DNA of 64,000 nucleotides from Acidobacteria bacterium 28-9 (GCA_002050355.1 MWYY01000059.1:27756-91755), one strand, 5' to 3'; positions 45,601-54,064 are shown, counted from the first letter of the stretch. The notes: a model not told the origin generated them from the sequence alone. Translations and numbers: made by a program.

Positions 45601-45676
45601 GGTCCGATAGCTCAGTCGGTAGAGCAAATGGCTTTTAACCATTGGGTCGAAGGTTCGAGTCCTTCTCGGATCACCA
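45601..45676 (+). tRNA. tRNA-Lys (TTT anticodon), element attachment site
   Basis: Complete cloverleaf with acceptor GGTCCGA/TCGGATC, anticodon loop CTTTTAA (anticodon TTT), T-arm GAAGG/CCTTC and encoded CCA. Its 3' half from 45632 is repeated exactly at 60662-60708, so this gene is the integration target and stays intact. Confidence 0.97.
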
Positions 45677-45678
45677 TT
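45632..45678. other. attL of the integrative element
   Basis: The 47-bp block from the tRNA-Lys anticodon loop to just past CCA, identical to 60662-60708. Confidence 0.9.
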
Positions 45679-45693
45679 TATTTATAACGGTTT

Positions 45694-45722
45694 AGGGCAA
45701 GTTAAACGCTTGCCCTTTTCTT
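45694..45722 (+). terminator. Terminator after tRNA-Lys
   Basis: AGGGCAAG / CTTGCCCTTTT hairpin just inside the element. A near copy follows the internal tRNA fragment at 55724-55750. Confidence 0.75.
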
Positions 45723-45726
45723 GTTT

Positions 45727-45747
45727 GAGTGCCTAGTGAGTGCCAAC
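45727..45747. promoter_or_regulatory. Putative integrase arm site (gagtgcc direct repeat)
   Basis: GAGTGCCTAGT GAGTGCCAAC: two direct copies in 11-bp phase. The same pair occurs at 55526-55546 and 60527-60547 near the other att-like sites. Confidence 0.6.
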
Positions 45748-45756
45748 TTCTAAAAT

Positions 45757-46884
45757 TCACGTTCCAAACATCAATTTTTCTATCTTATCGGTTGCCGTTT
45801 TCTGCATCGTCGGTAAGACGTGGCTGTAAGTGTCGAGCGTCAAAACGATTGAAGCGTGTCCTAATCGTTCGGAAACAACCTTTGGGTTTTCACCGGCGGA
45901 CAAAAGCAAAGTTGCCGTTGTATGCCGCAAATCGTAAAGGCGAATTTTCGGCAATCCGGCTTTATCTCGAATCGGTTTGAAATGTCTGCGTAAAAGGTTG
46001 CCGTGAAGCAAAGGCGTTCCGATTTCAGAGGCAAAGACTAAATCGAAAATTTGATAGCTTGCGCCAAGTTTCATTCTTTCTTCAAGCTGGTTGCGTCTGT
46101 GTGCTTTCAAAGCATCTATCAATGAATTTGAAATTGGTATGCTTCGGCGGCTTTTCTTTGTTTTCGGTTCGGTGAAAATAAAACCGCCGCCTTTTTTGAC
46201 AACTAAGGCGCGTCTGACAGACAAAGTCTTGTTGTCAAAATCAACGTCTTTCCATTGCAAGCCAAGATATTCTTCGGGTCGCATACCCGTTTCGATTGCC
46301 AGAAGGAAAGCCGGAAAGTATTTATCATCTTTCGCCGCGTCAAGAAATTTTGTGGTTTCTTCCGGCGTAAAATACATCATTTCGGCTTTCTCACTTCTTG
46401 GCAGTTCGCAAATGTCGCACGGGTTTTGCATCAGCATTTTCCATTTGACAGCTTGCTTTAAGGCAGACGAAAGGACGTTGTGAGCGTGTCGAATTGTCTT
46501 TGGTGAATATCCGGCTTTTTTCATATCATTATAAAGTTTTTGAACTTCATACGATTGAATATCAGAAAGTCTTTTCGCGCCTAACTTCGCTCTGATATGA
46601 CTATTCAATAGCGATTCGTAATTATCGAATGTTCGCGCTCGAAGTTTGTTTTTTGCGACATCGGAAAGCCAACGGTCAAGAAACTCATTCAAAGGCATTG
46701 CCGCCGGTTCGACGAAAACGCCTAAATCTTTTTCGCGTGTTTTCGCCGTCAAGAATTTTTGCGCGTCCTTCTTTGTGCAGTGAATTGTTTTGTTGTAATA
46801 CTTGCGCTTGCCGTTCGCATCGCGTCCGAGAAAGATGCGGATATACCAAGTATTTTCACCGCGTTTTACAATTTGTCCTGTCAT
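45757..46884 (-). CDS. int: Tyrosine-type site-specific integrase
   Basis: 375 aa in the usual three-part form. An N-terminal arm-binding domain (NTWYIRIFLGRDANGKRKYY) comes first, then a core-binding helical domain (residues about 65-160), then a catalytic domain with Arg in ETGMRPEEYLGL, YDLRHTTATLLL, LGHAS and the Tyr nucleophile in LDTYSHVLP. It is the only integrase found in the element and lies next to tRNA-Lys, so it should catalyse insertion and excision there. Confidence 0.95.
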   Translation of the reverse strand: MTGQIVKRGENTWYIRIFLGRDANGKRKYYNKTIHCTKKDAQKFLTAKTREKDLGVFVEPAAMPLNEFLDRWLSDVAKNKLRARTFDNYESLLNSHIRAKLGAKRLSDIQSYEVQKLYNDMKKAGYSPKTIRHAHNVLSSALKQAVKWKMLMQNPCDICELPRSEKAEMMYFTPEETTKFLDAAKDDKYFPAFLLAIETGMRPEEYLGLQWKDVDFDNKTLSVRRALVVKKGGGFIFTEPKTKKSRRSIPISNSLIDALKAHRRNQLEERMKLGASYQIFDLVFASEIGTPLLHGNLLRRHFKPIRDKAGLPKIRLYDLRHTTATLLLSAGENPKVVSERLGHASIVLTLDTYSHVLPTMQKTATDKIEKLMFGT

Positions 46885-47012
46885 AGTTTTTATTTTTTGG
46901 AAAGGACACGCTTTTTTGTTAAAATCGGCGTGTCCTTTGGTTTAGTGAATCATTCCTTTCGGATAATGCGGGCTTAGGGAAGTTCTGATATAACTTTTCT
47001 AAGCCTTTGCCT

Positions 47013-47285
47013 TTAGATAGTCGCCGTTTGACGTTGCTTTGCAAGTCCGATGTGCAAACTAAGTGCTGAAACGGCGTGATAGCAAACCAAGCCCTTTTCC
47101 GCGCCTTTGCAACCGCAAGCGACAACCTTTTGACCGCTTTCATCTTTGCGGCAAACAACCGTGTAATAGCCTTTTGAGCCGGAAACTTGGTAACGCCCAA
47201 AGTTCACGAATTGAACACGCGGACGGATTTTCAAAGCCTTTGCAATCGCGGTTTCAAGTTGTGATATGTTTTCCAAAATAAACAT
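47013..47285 (-). CDS. Small SWIM-type zinc-finger protein
   Basis: 90 aa. The C-terminal half reads VVACGCKGAEKGLVCYHAVSAL, a CxC...CxH arrangement typical of SWIM zinc fingers, which bind DNA or proteins. The N-terminus (LETAIAKALKIRPRVQFVNFG) is helical. A near-consensus promoter precedes it and diverges from the HTH gene, so it is probably part of the element's control region. Confidence 0.7.
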   Translation of the reverse strand: MFILENISQLETAIAKALKIRPRVQFVNFGRYQVSGSKGYYTVVCRKDESGQKVVACGCKGAEKGLVCYHAVSALSLHIGLAKQRQTATI

Positions 47286-47331
47286 TTTCTTTTCTTCCTT
47301 TTCTTTGAATTTCGTAATTAACTACAATTAA

Positions 47332-47360
47332 AGTATAGATAATCATCTAGTGTTTGTCAA
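47332..47360 (-). promoter_or_regulatory. Near-consensus sigma70 promoter for the SWIM gene
   Basis: On the minus strand: TTGACA (47360-47355), exactly 17 bp, TATACT (47337-47332). Confidence 0.75.
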
Positions 47361-47376
47361 AGTCAGAAATAGATAT

Positions 47377-47405
47377 TTGACTAGAGTTTAGAAAAAACTT
47401 ATTCT
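47377..47405 (+). promoter_or_regulatory. Promoter for the HTH gene (probably leaderless)
   Basis: TTGACT (47377-47382), 17 bp, TATTCT (47400-47405). The ATG at 47413 is only 7 bp after the -10 box, so the mRNA would start at or next to the start codon. Inverted elements GTCAAA/TTTGAC (47356-47361, 47376-47381) and ACTAGAG/CTCTAGT straddle the two promoters and are operator candidates. Confidence 0.6.
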
Positions 47406-47412
47406 CTAGTTA

Positions 47413-47613
47413 ATGAAAGCCGAAACAAACAATTTATTAAGCGTTACCGAAACGGCGAAAAGGCTTGGTGTAATTCGACAAAGAGTTTTTCAACTTATTC
47501 AATCAAGAAAACTTCCCGCCGTTATGGTTGGCTCTCAATACGTCATCAAAGAATCTGACCTTTCACTTGTTGCCGTAAGAAAAACAGGCAGACCACCAAA
47601 GGAAAAAAAATGA
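47413..47613 (+). CDS. Excisionase-like helix-turn-helix protein
   Basis: 66 aa with a MerR/excisionase-type HTH: LLSVTETAKRLGVIRQRVFQ then LIQSRKLPAVMVGSQYVI. The C-terminus is basic (KTGRPPKEKK). It could act as recombination directionality factor or as repressor of the divergent promoter pair. Its TGA overlaps the next gene's ATG. Confidence 0.8.
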   Translation: MKAETNNLLSVTETAKRLGVIRQRVFQLIQSRKLPAVMVGSQYVIKESDLSLVAVRKTGRPPKEKK

Positions 47614-48041
47614 AAAATCTACTGCTAATTATATTTACGTTAATTTTTTCGCTATCGGTTTTCGGTCAAACAGATTTACCAATAATCGGTAAAATTGCAG
47701 ACATTCAAAGCAAGAAAAAAGTTTATATCTCAGCCGAAACAACCGATTCCCGCAATCTAATAGCAAAAGTTTTGGAAAAGGATAAAACGTTGGAAATAGT
47801 ATCAGATGCCGGAAAAGCCGATTTCATTTTAGAATTTAAGCAAGTAAGTAAATCCGCGCCCGTAAAATACGGCGGCGGACAATTTGAAGACGTAGCGGAA
47901 ATGAGCGTGTATTTTTATAATTCCGAAAAACGAAAGGTTATCGCTTGGTCGCAAACAAAAGATTACTTCAAGAAAGGCTGGGGACTTCCAAAATCTAACG
48001 AAAATTACTTAGCGAAACAATTTCTAAAGGCGATTAAGTAA
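47610..48041 (+). CDS. Small exported protein, element cargo
   Basis: 143 aa with a signal peptide (MKNLLLIIFTLIFSLSVFGQ). The mature part (KKVYISAETTDSRNLIAKVL, KADFILEFKQ, VYFYNSEKRKVIAWSQTKDY) resembles small DUF4136-like or stress-type envelope proteins, but no firm family is assigned. It overlaps the HTH gene by 4 bp (ATGA), so it is transcribed with it. Confidence 0.7.
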   Translation: MKNLLLIIFTLIFSLSVFGQTDLPIIGKIADIQSKKKVYISAETTDSRNLIAKVLEKDKTLEIVSDAGKADFILEFKQVSKSAPVKYGGGQFEDVAEMSVYFYNSEKRKVIAWSQTKDYFKKGWGLPKSNENYLAKQFLKAIK

Positions 48042-48045
48042 AAAT

Positions 48046-48696
48046 ATGAAAAAACTACTACCAATTACATTTTTATTCGTTTTGTCGCTGTCGGTTCTCG
48101 GGCAAAACAATGATAAAGCTCAAACAGATAGGTGGCGCGGTTTAATTCTTGATGAAGCTACGCCTGAACAAGTCTTGGAAAAGTTTAAGAATCCGAAAGC
48201 CGACAAATCCAATCAACCTTTTCGACCTCTTAAATATAACGAATGGTTTGCTGTTAAAAATAACAAGAATTTTCGATTTATTCATTATCAAAATATCGAA
48301 GGCTTCAAAGATGTCAAATTGTTCTTTTTGCAAAATAAACTTGTCGCTATTCAGTTAGAACCTGAAAAACTTGCGGCTGCGTTATTAACGCAAACTTATG
48401 GCGTCAATTTCGAGGTTTTAGTAAGTGGTTTTGAACAAGCAGCCAATTCGCAAGATTATGAGCGCGATAAAGGAAAAGTATATCCGAAAAGTTTTCCAAC
48501 CGTTTATGAAGTAATGAATAAATCAGATAAAAGTTATTTATTTGCTGGAATTGCCAACAACAGTTTTGGCACTATCTTAGGCAAATCAATGGGCGTTGAT
48601 ATTGATGATTCAAATTCTTTGCCCGGCAAAGTTTATATGATTCAGTTAATCAGTCGAAAACTTGAAAGCAGTTCGGGAACAAATCTTTTGAAGTGA
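48046..48696 (+). CDS. Exported protein of unknown function, element cargo
   Basis: 216 aa with a signal peptide (KKLLPITFLFVLSLSVLGQN). The mature part begins with DRWRGLILDEATPEQVLEKFKNPK and is otherwise unrecognised. It starts 4 bp after the previous stop. Confidence 0.7.
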   Translation: MKKLLPITFLFVLSLSVLGQNNDKAQTDRWRGLILDEATPEQVLEKFKNPKADKSNQPFRPLKYNEWFAVKNNKNFRFIHYQNIEGFKDVKLFFLQNKLVAIQLEPEKLAAALLTQTYGVNFEVLVSGFEQAANSQDYERDKGKVYPKSFPTVYEVMNKSDKSYLFAGIANNSFGTILGKSMGVDIDDSNSLPGKVYMIQLISRKLESSSGTNLLK

Positions 48697-48735
48697 AACA
48701 ATTAGAAGTTGTTACATTACAGGATAAATAAAAAT

Positions 48736-49245
48736 ATGAAAATCAATGGCACAATTTTGATGATTTTAATTTTTGCGGTTTGTATATTCGGGCAATCAGG
48801 AACGAGCAAAGATAATGACAACAAGCCGAGTACCGTAACTGACAAAAAACAAGCAAAACAAATTGAAAAAGATAGGCTTGAACGACCCGCAAGCATTCAA
48901 ATCAATGCGCCGAAAGATAAGGTTATTCCGTTACTTGTTCAAGGCTTTACTGAACTCAACTTTGCAGTTGACAGCGATTCGGCTTACCGCATTGTCGCAT
49001 CGCGTCCTCTGAAAGGAAAAAATGAACGTATGAGTGCCGGTATGTATGTCGGAGGCATTGCGCGTATGTACATGACGGCAACAATTAACGAAGTATCAGG
49101 CATAACAACCGTGATTTTATCGAGTGCCATTGCCAATGATGCTACTCTCGTAGGCAGCCGTAGTTTTGATAAAAAGAAAAAGAATCGACAAGAAAACGAT
49201 GAATTTCTTGAGAAATTGAAAATCCGCGTTGAAAGTCAAAAATGA
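48736..49245 (+). CDS. Exported protein of unknown function, element cargo
   Basis: About 169 aa from the ATG at 48736; the track uses an upstream TTG. Signal peptide MKINGTILMILIFAVCIFGQ, a Lys/Asp-rich linker, then a domain (ASIQINAPKDKVIPLLVQGF...YRIVASRPLKG) that recalls lipid-binding or stress-related periplasmic domains. It is the third exported product in a row behind the HTH gene. Confidence 0.68.
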   Translation: MKINGTILMILIFAVCIFGQSGTSKDNDNKPSTVTDKKQAKQIEKDRLERPASIQINAPKDKVIPLLVQGFTELNFAVDSDSAYRIVASRPLKGKNERMSAGMYVGGIARMYMTATINEVSGITTVILSSAIANDATLVGSRSFDKKKKNRQENDEFLEKLKIRVESQK

Positions 49246-49249
49246 TTCA

Positions 49250-49381
49250 TTTTACAAGTGGCGTATCTTTAGCAACCTTCTGATTGCCGAACCGCTCAGT
49301 AACTATGAAGCTACTTTGACTGACAAGGACAAGCAAATGCTCAAATATATGCTTGACTTGGGATTAGCAAACAAAAAATAG
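49250..49381 (+). pseudogene. C-terminal remnant of an unknown gene
   Basis: After the 169-aa gene, another frame encodes FYKWRIFSNLLIAEPLSNYE then ATLTDKDKQMLKYMLDLGLA and ends NKK-TAG at 49381. No start codon fits. The sequence looks protein-like and is probably the tail of a deleted gene. Confidence 0.4.
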
Positions 49382-49385
49382 AAAT

Positions 49386-49940
49386 TTACTTTTTGGGTAA
49401 ATCAAGAAAATCTCTAAACATTGCAATCTTATTTTCAAGTGTCATTTCAAACTGCCCTTCTGCTGCGGCATATTGGCTAACGTAATCTCTCGCCTCTGCT
49501 TCGGTGAAAGCACATTCTCGAAAAGTTTCGTCAATTGTGGCAATTCGCCACATTAAAAAGTTGTTCGGGAACATCATTTCTGCCAAAGCCTCCGCGTCGA
49601 TTTTTAGTTGTTCACAGATGGTAGTCCAAGCGTCCGAATAGACGAAAAAAAAATAAAGGGCAAGCCGTGAAAGTTTGTCTGATTGTTCTGCCTCAAATTG
49701 ATTAAAGGTCTGCCAATTAGTCCAAGCGTTGGCTTTTTCGATAATTACAATCATCTGCAAATCCAATACTTTTGAATACAAATTTATGAAATCCGCCTTT
49801 TCCCAGAGACTTTTCGGCGAAGCGGACATAATTGCTTCTTCTTCGGATTTATCCTTTCGCACAATGGCAGAGATAAATAACGAATGTCTTTCAATCTTGC
49901 TTAACTCTTTATAGTTTTTTCGTAAAGATTTGATATTCAT
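49386..49940 (-). CDS. Unknown protein, last gene of the replication operon
   Basis: 184 aa, acidic and helical (ERHSLFISAIVRKDKSEEEA, MWRIATIDETFRECAFTEAE). No domain is recognised. It overlaps the upstream 130-aa gene by 4 bp (ATGA), placing it in the compact operon. Confidence 0.7.
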   Translation of the reverse strand: MNIKSLRKNYKELSKIERHSLFISAIVRKDKSEEEAIMSASPKSLWEKADFINLYSKVLDLQMIVIIEKANAWTNWQTFNQFEAEQSDKLSRLALYFFFVYSDAWTTICEQLKIDAEALAEMMFPNNFLMWRIATIDETFRECAFTEAEARDYVSQYAAAEGQFEMTLENKIAMFRDFLDLPKK

Positions 49941-50329
49941 TTTTGGTTTTCCTTTCGCAAGCTCAAAGCGTTTTCGACAGCTTCTAGCCGCCCTTCCATT
50001 TCGCCAATCTTTAACGCTTCGATGTAGCCGTGCGCGATGGACACAAGCAAGCGTCCGCGCTGGATTGAATTTTGTAACTCAAGCGATTCCTGCAGGGCGA
50101 AATCAAGAATCGTCATCACGTCCGTAATTGTTCGCGTTTCCTTCGGCACAAGGCTTTTATCGGCGACGCTTGGAGTGATTCGCTTTAGTCCGCCGTTTCT
50201 TCGCGCTATTGCTCTTTCTTTGCTTTTGGTTGCGTCGTGCGTAAAGCAAAAGCCGGTTTCACCTGCGGACGCATTGCACGGCTCGCCGTTTCGTTTTTTG
50301 GCTTGGCATTGTTTCTTTGACATAAGCAT
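49937..50329 (-). CDS. Small Cys/His zinc-binding protein
   Basis: 130 aa. The N-terminus has CQAKKRNGEPCNASAGETGF and FCFTHD, a CxxxxxxGxxC...C..H zinc motif frequent in phage- and plasmid-encoded small proteins. The rest is helical with a basic stretch (KSKERAIARRNGGLKR), then LQESLELQNSIQRGRLL. It may bind DNA; the role is unknown. It lies 18 bp after the Topo VI-A-like gene. Confidence 0.7.
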   Translation of the reverse strand: MLMSKKQCQAKKRNGEPCNASAGETGFCFTHDATKSKERAIARRNGGLKRITPSVADKSLVPKETRTITDVMTILDFALQESLELQNSIQRGRLLVSIAHGYIEALKIGEMEGRLEAVENALSLRKENQK

Positions 50330-50347
50330 TACTTAACTAGGGCTTGC

Positions 50348-51394
50348 TTAACTTTCCGCTTCAAGTTGACCGATTGCCGTTTCTAAGTCATCTATTTCAA
50401 CTATGCCAAGTTGCTCAAGTTCGTCTTGGTAAAGGTCTTGAATCCTTTGCCGTTTCGTTTGAAAACGAGTAACTGCATCTACACCCAGATACTTTTCAAT
50501 CGCCGTGCGAAGTAGTTGCCGGGCAAAAGCCGGAGTAGTAATCATCACATTCGACTCGCATTTTCTCGCGCCGTATTTTTGTAAGTAGTCTTGAACATAC
50601 GGCAACTTGAAATTCCTATGTTTCGGGTCGGCAAGGCTTTCAGCTTGACCTGGTTTCTTTTTTGAGCCTGTTATTAAATTGTCAATCCAAGTGTAGTTTT
50701 GCTGCTGAATAAAATCGTAGTTCAAGGCAACTCGTTCGATAATCAAGTTTTTCGGGTCGTAACCTTTCACGCCGTCCGCCCAAACGACATCTTTGATTTG
50801 CTCAAGGTTATCCCGCATAGCGCTTGAAATTAAAAGTCCGTCCGGGTCAAAATCTCCGCCATACAGCAAAACGCATTTCAAGCCTTGCCGCTCCGCTTCT
50901 CTAAACCGCCGGGCGTATTCGGCGCGTTGCAGAACTGACTGCCAGCCTTTGCCGTTGGCAATCGGTATGCGGTAATCTTTGCAGACGGGCGCGAACAGTG
51001 TTTTCAAATCAACTTTTTCAACTAAGACTTGAACGTAGTAATCTTCGCCTTCCATCCAATCCGGCGCGAAATGACGATAACCGTGCAAAACGTCATCAAG
51101 CATCCGGGCAAGCAATTCTTTTATCGTTTCACCAGACGACGTTTCTACTCCGGCAAAAGCCCGCGCATCTTCTTCGGCAACAAAATTAACCGGGAGTATG
51201 CCTTCTTTGCGGCAAGTGTTAATCGCGTTTTCAACTTTATCGAACTGCGATTTATTAACGTATCCTTCTTGCTCCATTAGGTAGCACCAGCCACGCGCCG
51301 AAACGGAAAAGCCGATTTGAGCGCGTAAATCCTTTAAGACTTCAACTAATTCCAACCTGTCTTTGACATACATTTTCTTATTAAAATCAAGCAT
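50348..51394 (-). CDS. Stand-alone Spo11/Topo VI subunit A-like protein
   Basis: 348 aa. A winged-helix-like N-terminal part contains SVSARGWCYLMEQEGYVNKS, whose Tyr may equal the catalytic Tyr of the 5Y-CAP domain in Spo11/Topo VI-A. A Toprim domain follows, with the Glu motif VQVLVEKVDLKTLFAPVC, the NGKGWQSVLQR region, and the acidic motif LLYGGDFDPDGLLISSAM. The order matches Topo VI-A. No B subunit (GHKL ATPase) is encoded nearby, so it could be a mini-A type topoisomerase, a nuclease, or a replication accessory. Its ATG shares one base with the primase stop codon. Confidence 0.7.
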   Translation of the reverse strand: MLDFNKKMYVKDRLELVEVLKDLRAQIGFSVSARGWCYLMEQEGYVNKSQFDKVENAINTCRKEGILPVNFVAEEDARAFAGVETSSGETIKELLARMLDDVLHGYRHFAPDWMEGEDYYVQVLVEKVDLKTLFAPVCKDYRIPIANGKGWQSVLQRAEYARRFREAERQGLKCVLLYGGDFDPDGLLISSAMRDNLEQIKDVVWADGVKGYDPKNLIIERVALNYDFIQQQNYTWIDNLITGSKKKPGQAESLADPKHRNFKLPYVQDYLQKYGARKCESNVMITTPAFARQLLRTAIEKYLGVDAVTRFQTKRQRIQDLYQDELEQLGIVEIDDLETAIGQLEAES

Positions 51395-53526
51395 TATTTT
51401 TCTTCACCTCCGGATACATTCTTTTGGCTTTCGCAACCAAACGGACAAAATAAAGTTGTGCCGCCTTTGATTCGCTCTAATGCCAAACCGCAATTCCAGC
51501 AGCTTGTCGAATCTTTTCTTTCGGTTGCATTAAAAGCGTTATAAGCGGTAAAAGGTCTTTCGGTTGTATCGTTTTCGTTTATGCTCAAATGCTCATTACT
51601 ATAAGGCGTGAGCATTTGAGCATTTTCTTGAAATGCCTGATTTTGTTGGCTTTCCGCGTCTGTTTGCGCGTTTGTTCCGTTGTTGCTTAAAAGTGAGTGA
51701 GCATTTTTTGAATAGAGTGTTTTTTCTTTGATTAAGTCACCGCGCTCTCTGGCTGTTTTCAAATTCCGCGTGATAGTCGCTTCCGACATTTCGCCGTCGA
51801 GTTGCTCGTCAATCTCTTTTCGTTTCAGCTTCGCGCCGTCTGCAAATAAATCCAAAAGAGTTTCGTAATTTGAAACGACGAAGGTTTCGCCTTGCCGTTC
51901 AAAAAGTCTGCGGTCTTTGTCGTATTTGAAAATTGTGTCGGCGAACTTTTCGCCTTTGAGTTTCGGGCAAGATAAAATAACTCGTTCGTCGCCGTCCTTA
52001 TCAAGATTGAAAATTGTCCGGCTTTTGTCTGCGAAAGCCGACGCGCCGCGTCCTCTGTGTATGCCTTCTTTAGTTTCGCCGTTTTCGAGTTTGGCTTTAC
52101 CGATGTGATGAGCAGTGAGAACACCGGTGTTTGTTAGCTTTGCGAAACGCTTTAACGGGTGCATCACGTTTTCGATGACTTCGCTGTTATCGTTTTCGTT
52201 TCGTATGGCGAAAGCCGAAGTTACGGTATCTATAAAAACAAAGTCCGCGCCAAAATCATTTATGGCGGCAATAACACGCCGAAAATGTTCCGGCTTATTG
52301 AGTTTCAAATCTTCGTCGCCGAATGATAATTCACAGATAAGAAACAGATTTTCTTCTATCAATTTCTTTTCCGCTTCGACAAAATCCGCCTGCATCTTGT
52401 TTAAATCCGAGCGAAGAAACGTCAAAGTATCTTCGCTGTCAATAACCGCCACGCGGTAACGTAGCCCGCCCGCCGTCAAAGGTTCAAACGGCTTGCCTAA
52501 AACAAGATTCAAGACAAGGTTGCGGATAAGCGTAGATTTTCCGGTGTGTGAAACGGCGTTGAGCAGTCCGTTTTCGCCGCGTCCCAAGCCGCGCACAATT
52601 TCCACTCGTTCGGGCAATTCGATTTTTTGAAGCTCGCCGAATGTGAATCCGACTTTCACCGCGTCCGCGTTTTCGGTTTCTTCAAAATCCGATATGCTTT
52701 CTGCTTCGCGCCTATCCGCATCGCTCGCGCTAATCGGTCGCCAGGCGTCCGCATTATCGGTAAAGATGCAAAGTTTTTCGGCTATTTCGTCAAGACTCAA
52801 ACCATTTTGCTTTTCATTCTCACACCAATTGGAAAAATCTTTGCCGTGCTTTTCGGGCAAAGGTTCGCCCGTGTAAAAATCAAGTGTTTTGAGTGATGCG
52901 ACATTACCGGAAAGCAGTTTGCAAGCGTCGTTTGCTTGCTTTAATCCGGCTTTATCGTGGTCTTGGATAAGGCAAACGTGCGCGGTTTTCAGATAAGCGT
53001 TAAATTCGCTTTTCCAATTCTTGAAGCTCGTTGCCGCAAGTCCGAGCGTCCGCAAATTGTCCGCGTCTTTTTCGCCTTCACAAAGCCAAACGTCCGCGCC
53101 GCGTCCAACCGCTTCGACGAGTTCCGGCAAACGATAAGGAACGCGCCTTGCGCCGTTCAAACTGTAATCAAATCCGCCCTTGTCGTTCGGCTTGCGCTGC
53201 CGAAAGTCTTTCGGTTCATAGCGGACATTTTGATAAAGAATTTCGCCGTGTTCGTCGGCATAATCATAGACGGCAACGATTTTCTTTTGCTGAAAATTAT
53301 TTGTTGCTTGCTTTGGTTTGGCGAACAAATCTTTTAAATCAATGCCCAAAGCCGAAACGATTGCTTGGGCGTCGCAACCGGCAAAGCATTTCAATAAAAC
53401 TTTACCGTCGGATTCTTTGACCGAAAGGCTTTGCTGCTGGTCGTAGTGGCTTGGACATAATGCTGTGCAACCATTGCCGTTTTTCTTGACGTTTTGAAGG
53501 CGCGAAAGAATTTCTTGAAGCGTCAT
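51394..53526 (-). CDS. Primase-helicase replication protein
   Basis: 710 aa. The CHC2-type zinc finger has CPSHYDQQQSLSV and LLKCFAGC. A Toprim primase domain follows (LCEGEKDADNLRTL, LIQDHDKAG), then a RecA-like ATPase with Walker A AVSHTGKSTLIRN and Walker B FVFIDTV, plus TAHHIGKAK. A winged helix (LKRKEIDEQLDGEMSEATIT) and a terminal zinc motif (CWNCGLALER...FCPFGC) finish the protein. This architecture replicates plasmids, phages and satellites, so the excised element probably replicates on its own. It overlaps neighbours at both ends. Confidence 0.9.
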   Translation of the reverse strand: MTLQEILSRLQNVKKNGNGCTALCPSHYDQQQSLSVKESDGKVLLKCFAGCDAQAIVSALGIDLKDLFAKPKQATNNFQQKKIVAVYDYADEHGEILYQNVRYEPKDFRQRKPNDKGGFDYSLNGARRVPYRLPELVEAVGRGADVWLCEGEKDADNLRTLGLAATSFKNWKSEFNAYLKTAHVCLIQDHDKAGLKQANDACKLLSGNVASLKTLDFYTGEPLPEKHGKDFSNWCENEKQNGLSLDEIAEKLCIFTDNADAWRPISASDADRREAESISDFEETENADAVKVGFTFGELQKIELPERVEIVRGLGRGENGLLNAVSHTGKSTLIRNLVLNLVLGKPFEPLTAGGLRYRVAVIDSEDTLTFLRSDLNKMQADFVEAEKKLIEENLFLICELSFGDEDLKLNKPEHFRRVIAAINDFGADFVFIDTVTSAFAIRNENDNSEVIENVMHPLKRFAKLTNTGVLTAHHIGKAKLENGETKEGIHRGRGASAFADKSRTIFNLDKDGDERVILSCPKLKGEKFADTIFKYDKDRRLFERQGETFVVSNYETLLDLFADGAKLKRKEIDEQLDGEMSEATITRNLKTARERGDLIKEKTLYSKNAHSLLSNNGTNAQTDAESQQNQAFQENAQMLTPYSNEHLSINENDTTERPFTAYNAFNATERKDSTSCWNCGLALERIKGGTTLFCPFGCESQKNVSGGEEK

Positions 53527-53720
53527 CTTTTCACCTCAAAACGCTTCGAGTATTCGCGCCTGTGTCGGCGCAAGCTGTCCACAAATAAATGCGACAACTT
53601 AAAACAAACGGGACACGCGCCGATGCCTTTAAATCTCACTGAATTGTTTGGAAGTTCGCGCCAACAAAATGAGCAAAGGTATTGACGCGGGAAGCGTGAA
53701 CGTATTTTTTTTAATGTCAT
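53523..53720 (-). CDS. Small zinc-ribbon protein
   Basis: 65 aa from the ATG at 53720. YLCSFCWRELP and GACPVCFK form a two-CxxC ribbon; the tail is basic (LRRHRREYSKRF). It overlaps the primase gene start and the upstream gene stop by ATGA. Probably a nucleic-acid-binding accessory. Confidence 0.7.
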   Translation of the reverse strand: MTLKKIRSRFPRQYLCSFCWRELPNNSVRFKGIGACPVCFKLSHLFVDSLRRHRREYSKRFEVKR

Positions 53721-54064
53721 ACTGATACGCGCCTCCGTAAAAACTTTTGAAAATTGTTCAATGCCTTTTCGATAAAGTTGTTTCTGGCAACCTTGCCTTT
53801 GTTTTGAGCAGTAACTGACGCATAACACGCTTTACAGACGGCAAGACAGTTGCTCATCTTTTTAGGCGAAAAACTCTTTTCACAGCCGAAGCAATGATAA
53901 AGACGGATAACCTTTGGCGGCTTTATTACAGCCAAAAGATTTGATTGCAATTTATCTTGCGATTCGGCATAATTAGGCATAGAAAAACAGTTTTGATTGC
54001 CCGTTAAATAATCAAATGTGTTTGTGGGATTGTTACCAGCAATCCCCTCTTTTTTTCTAGTCAT
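53717..54064 (-). CDS. Zinc-binding protein of unknown function
   Basis: 115 aa with YHCFGCEKSF and LAVCKACYAS cysteine pairs and a basic C-terminus. It overlaps the upstream HTH gene by 8 bp and the downstream ribbon gene by 4 bp. Confidence 0.68.
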   Translation of the reverse strand: MTRKKEGIAGNNPTNTFDYLTGNQNCFSMPNYAESQDKLQSNLLAVIKPPKVIRLYHCFGCEKSFSPKKMSNCLAVCKACYASVTAQNKGKVARNNFIEKALNNFQKFLRRRVSV

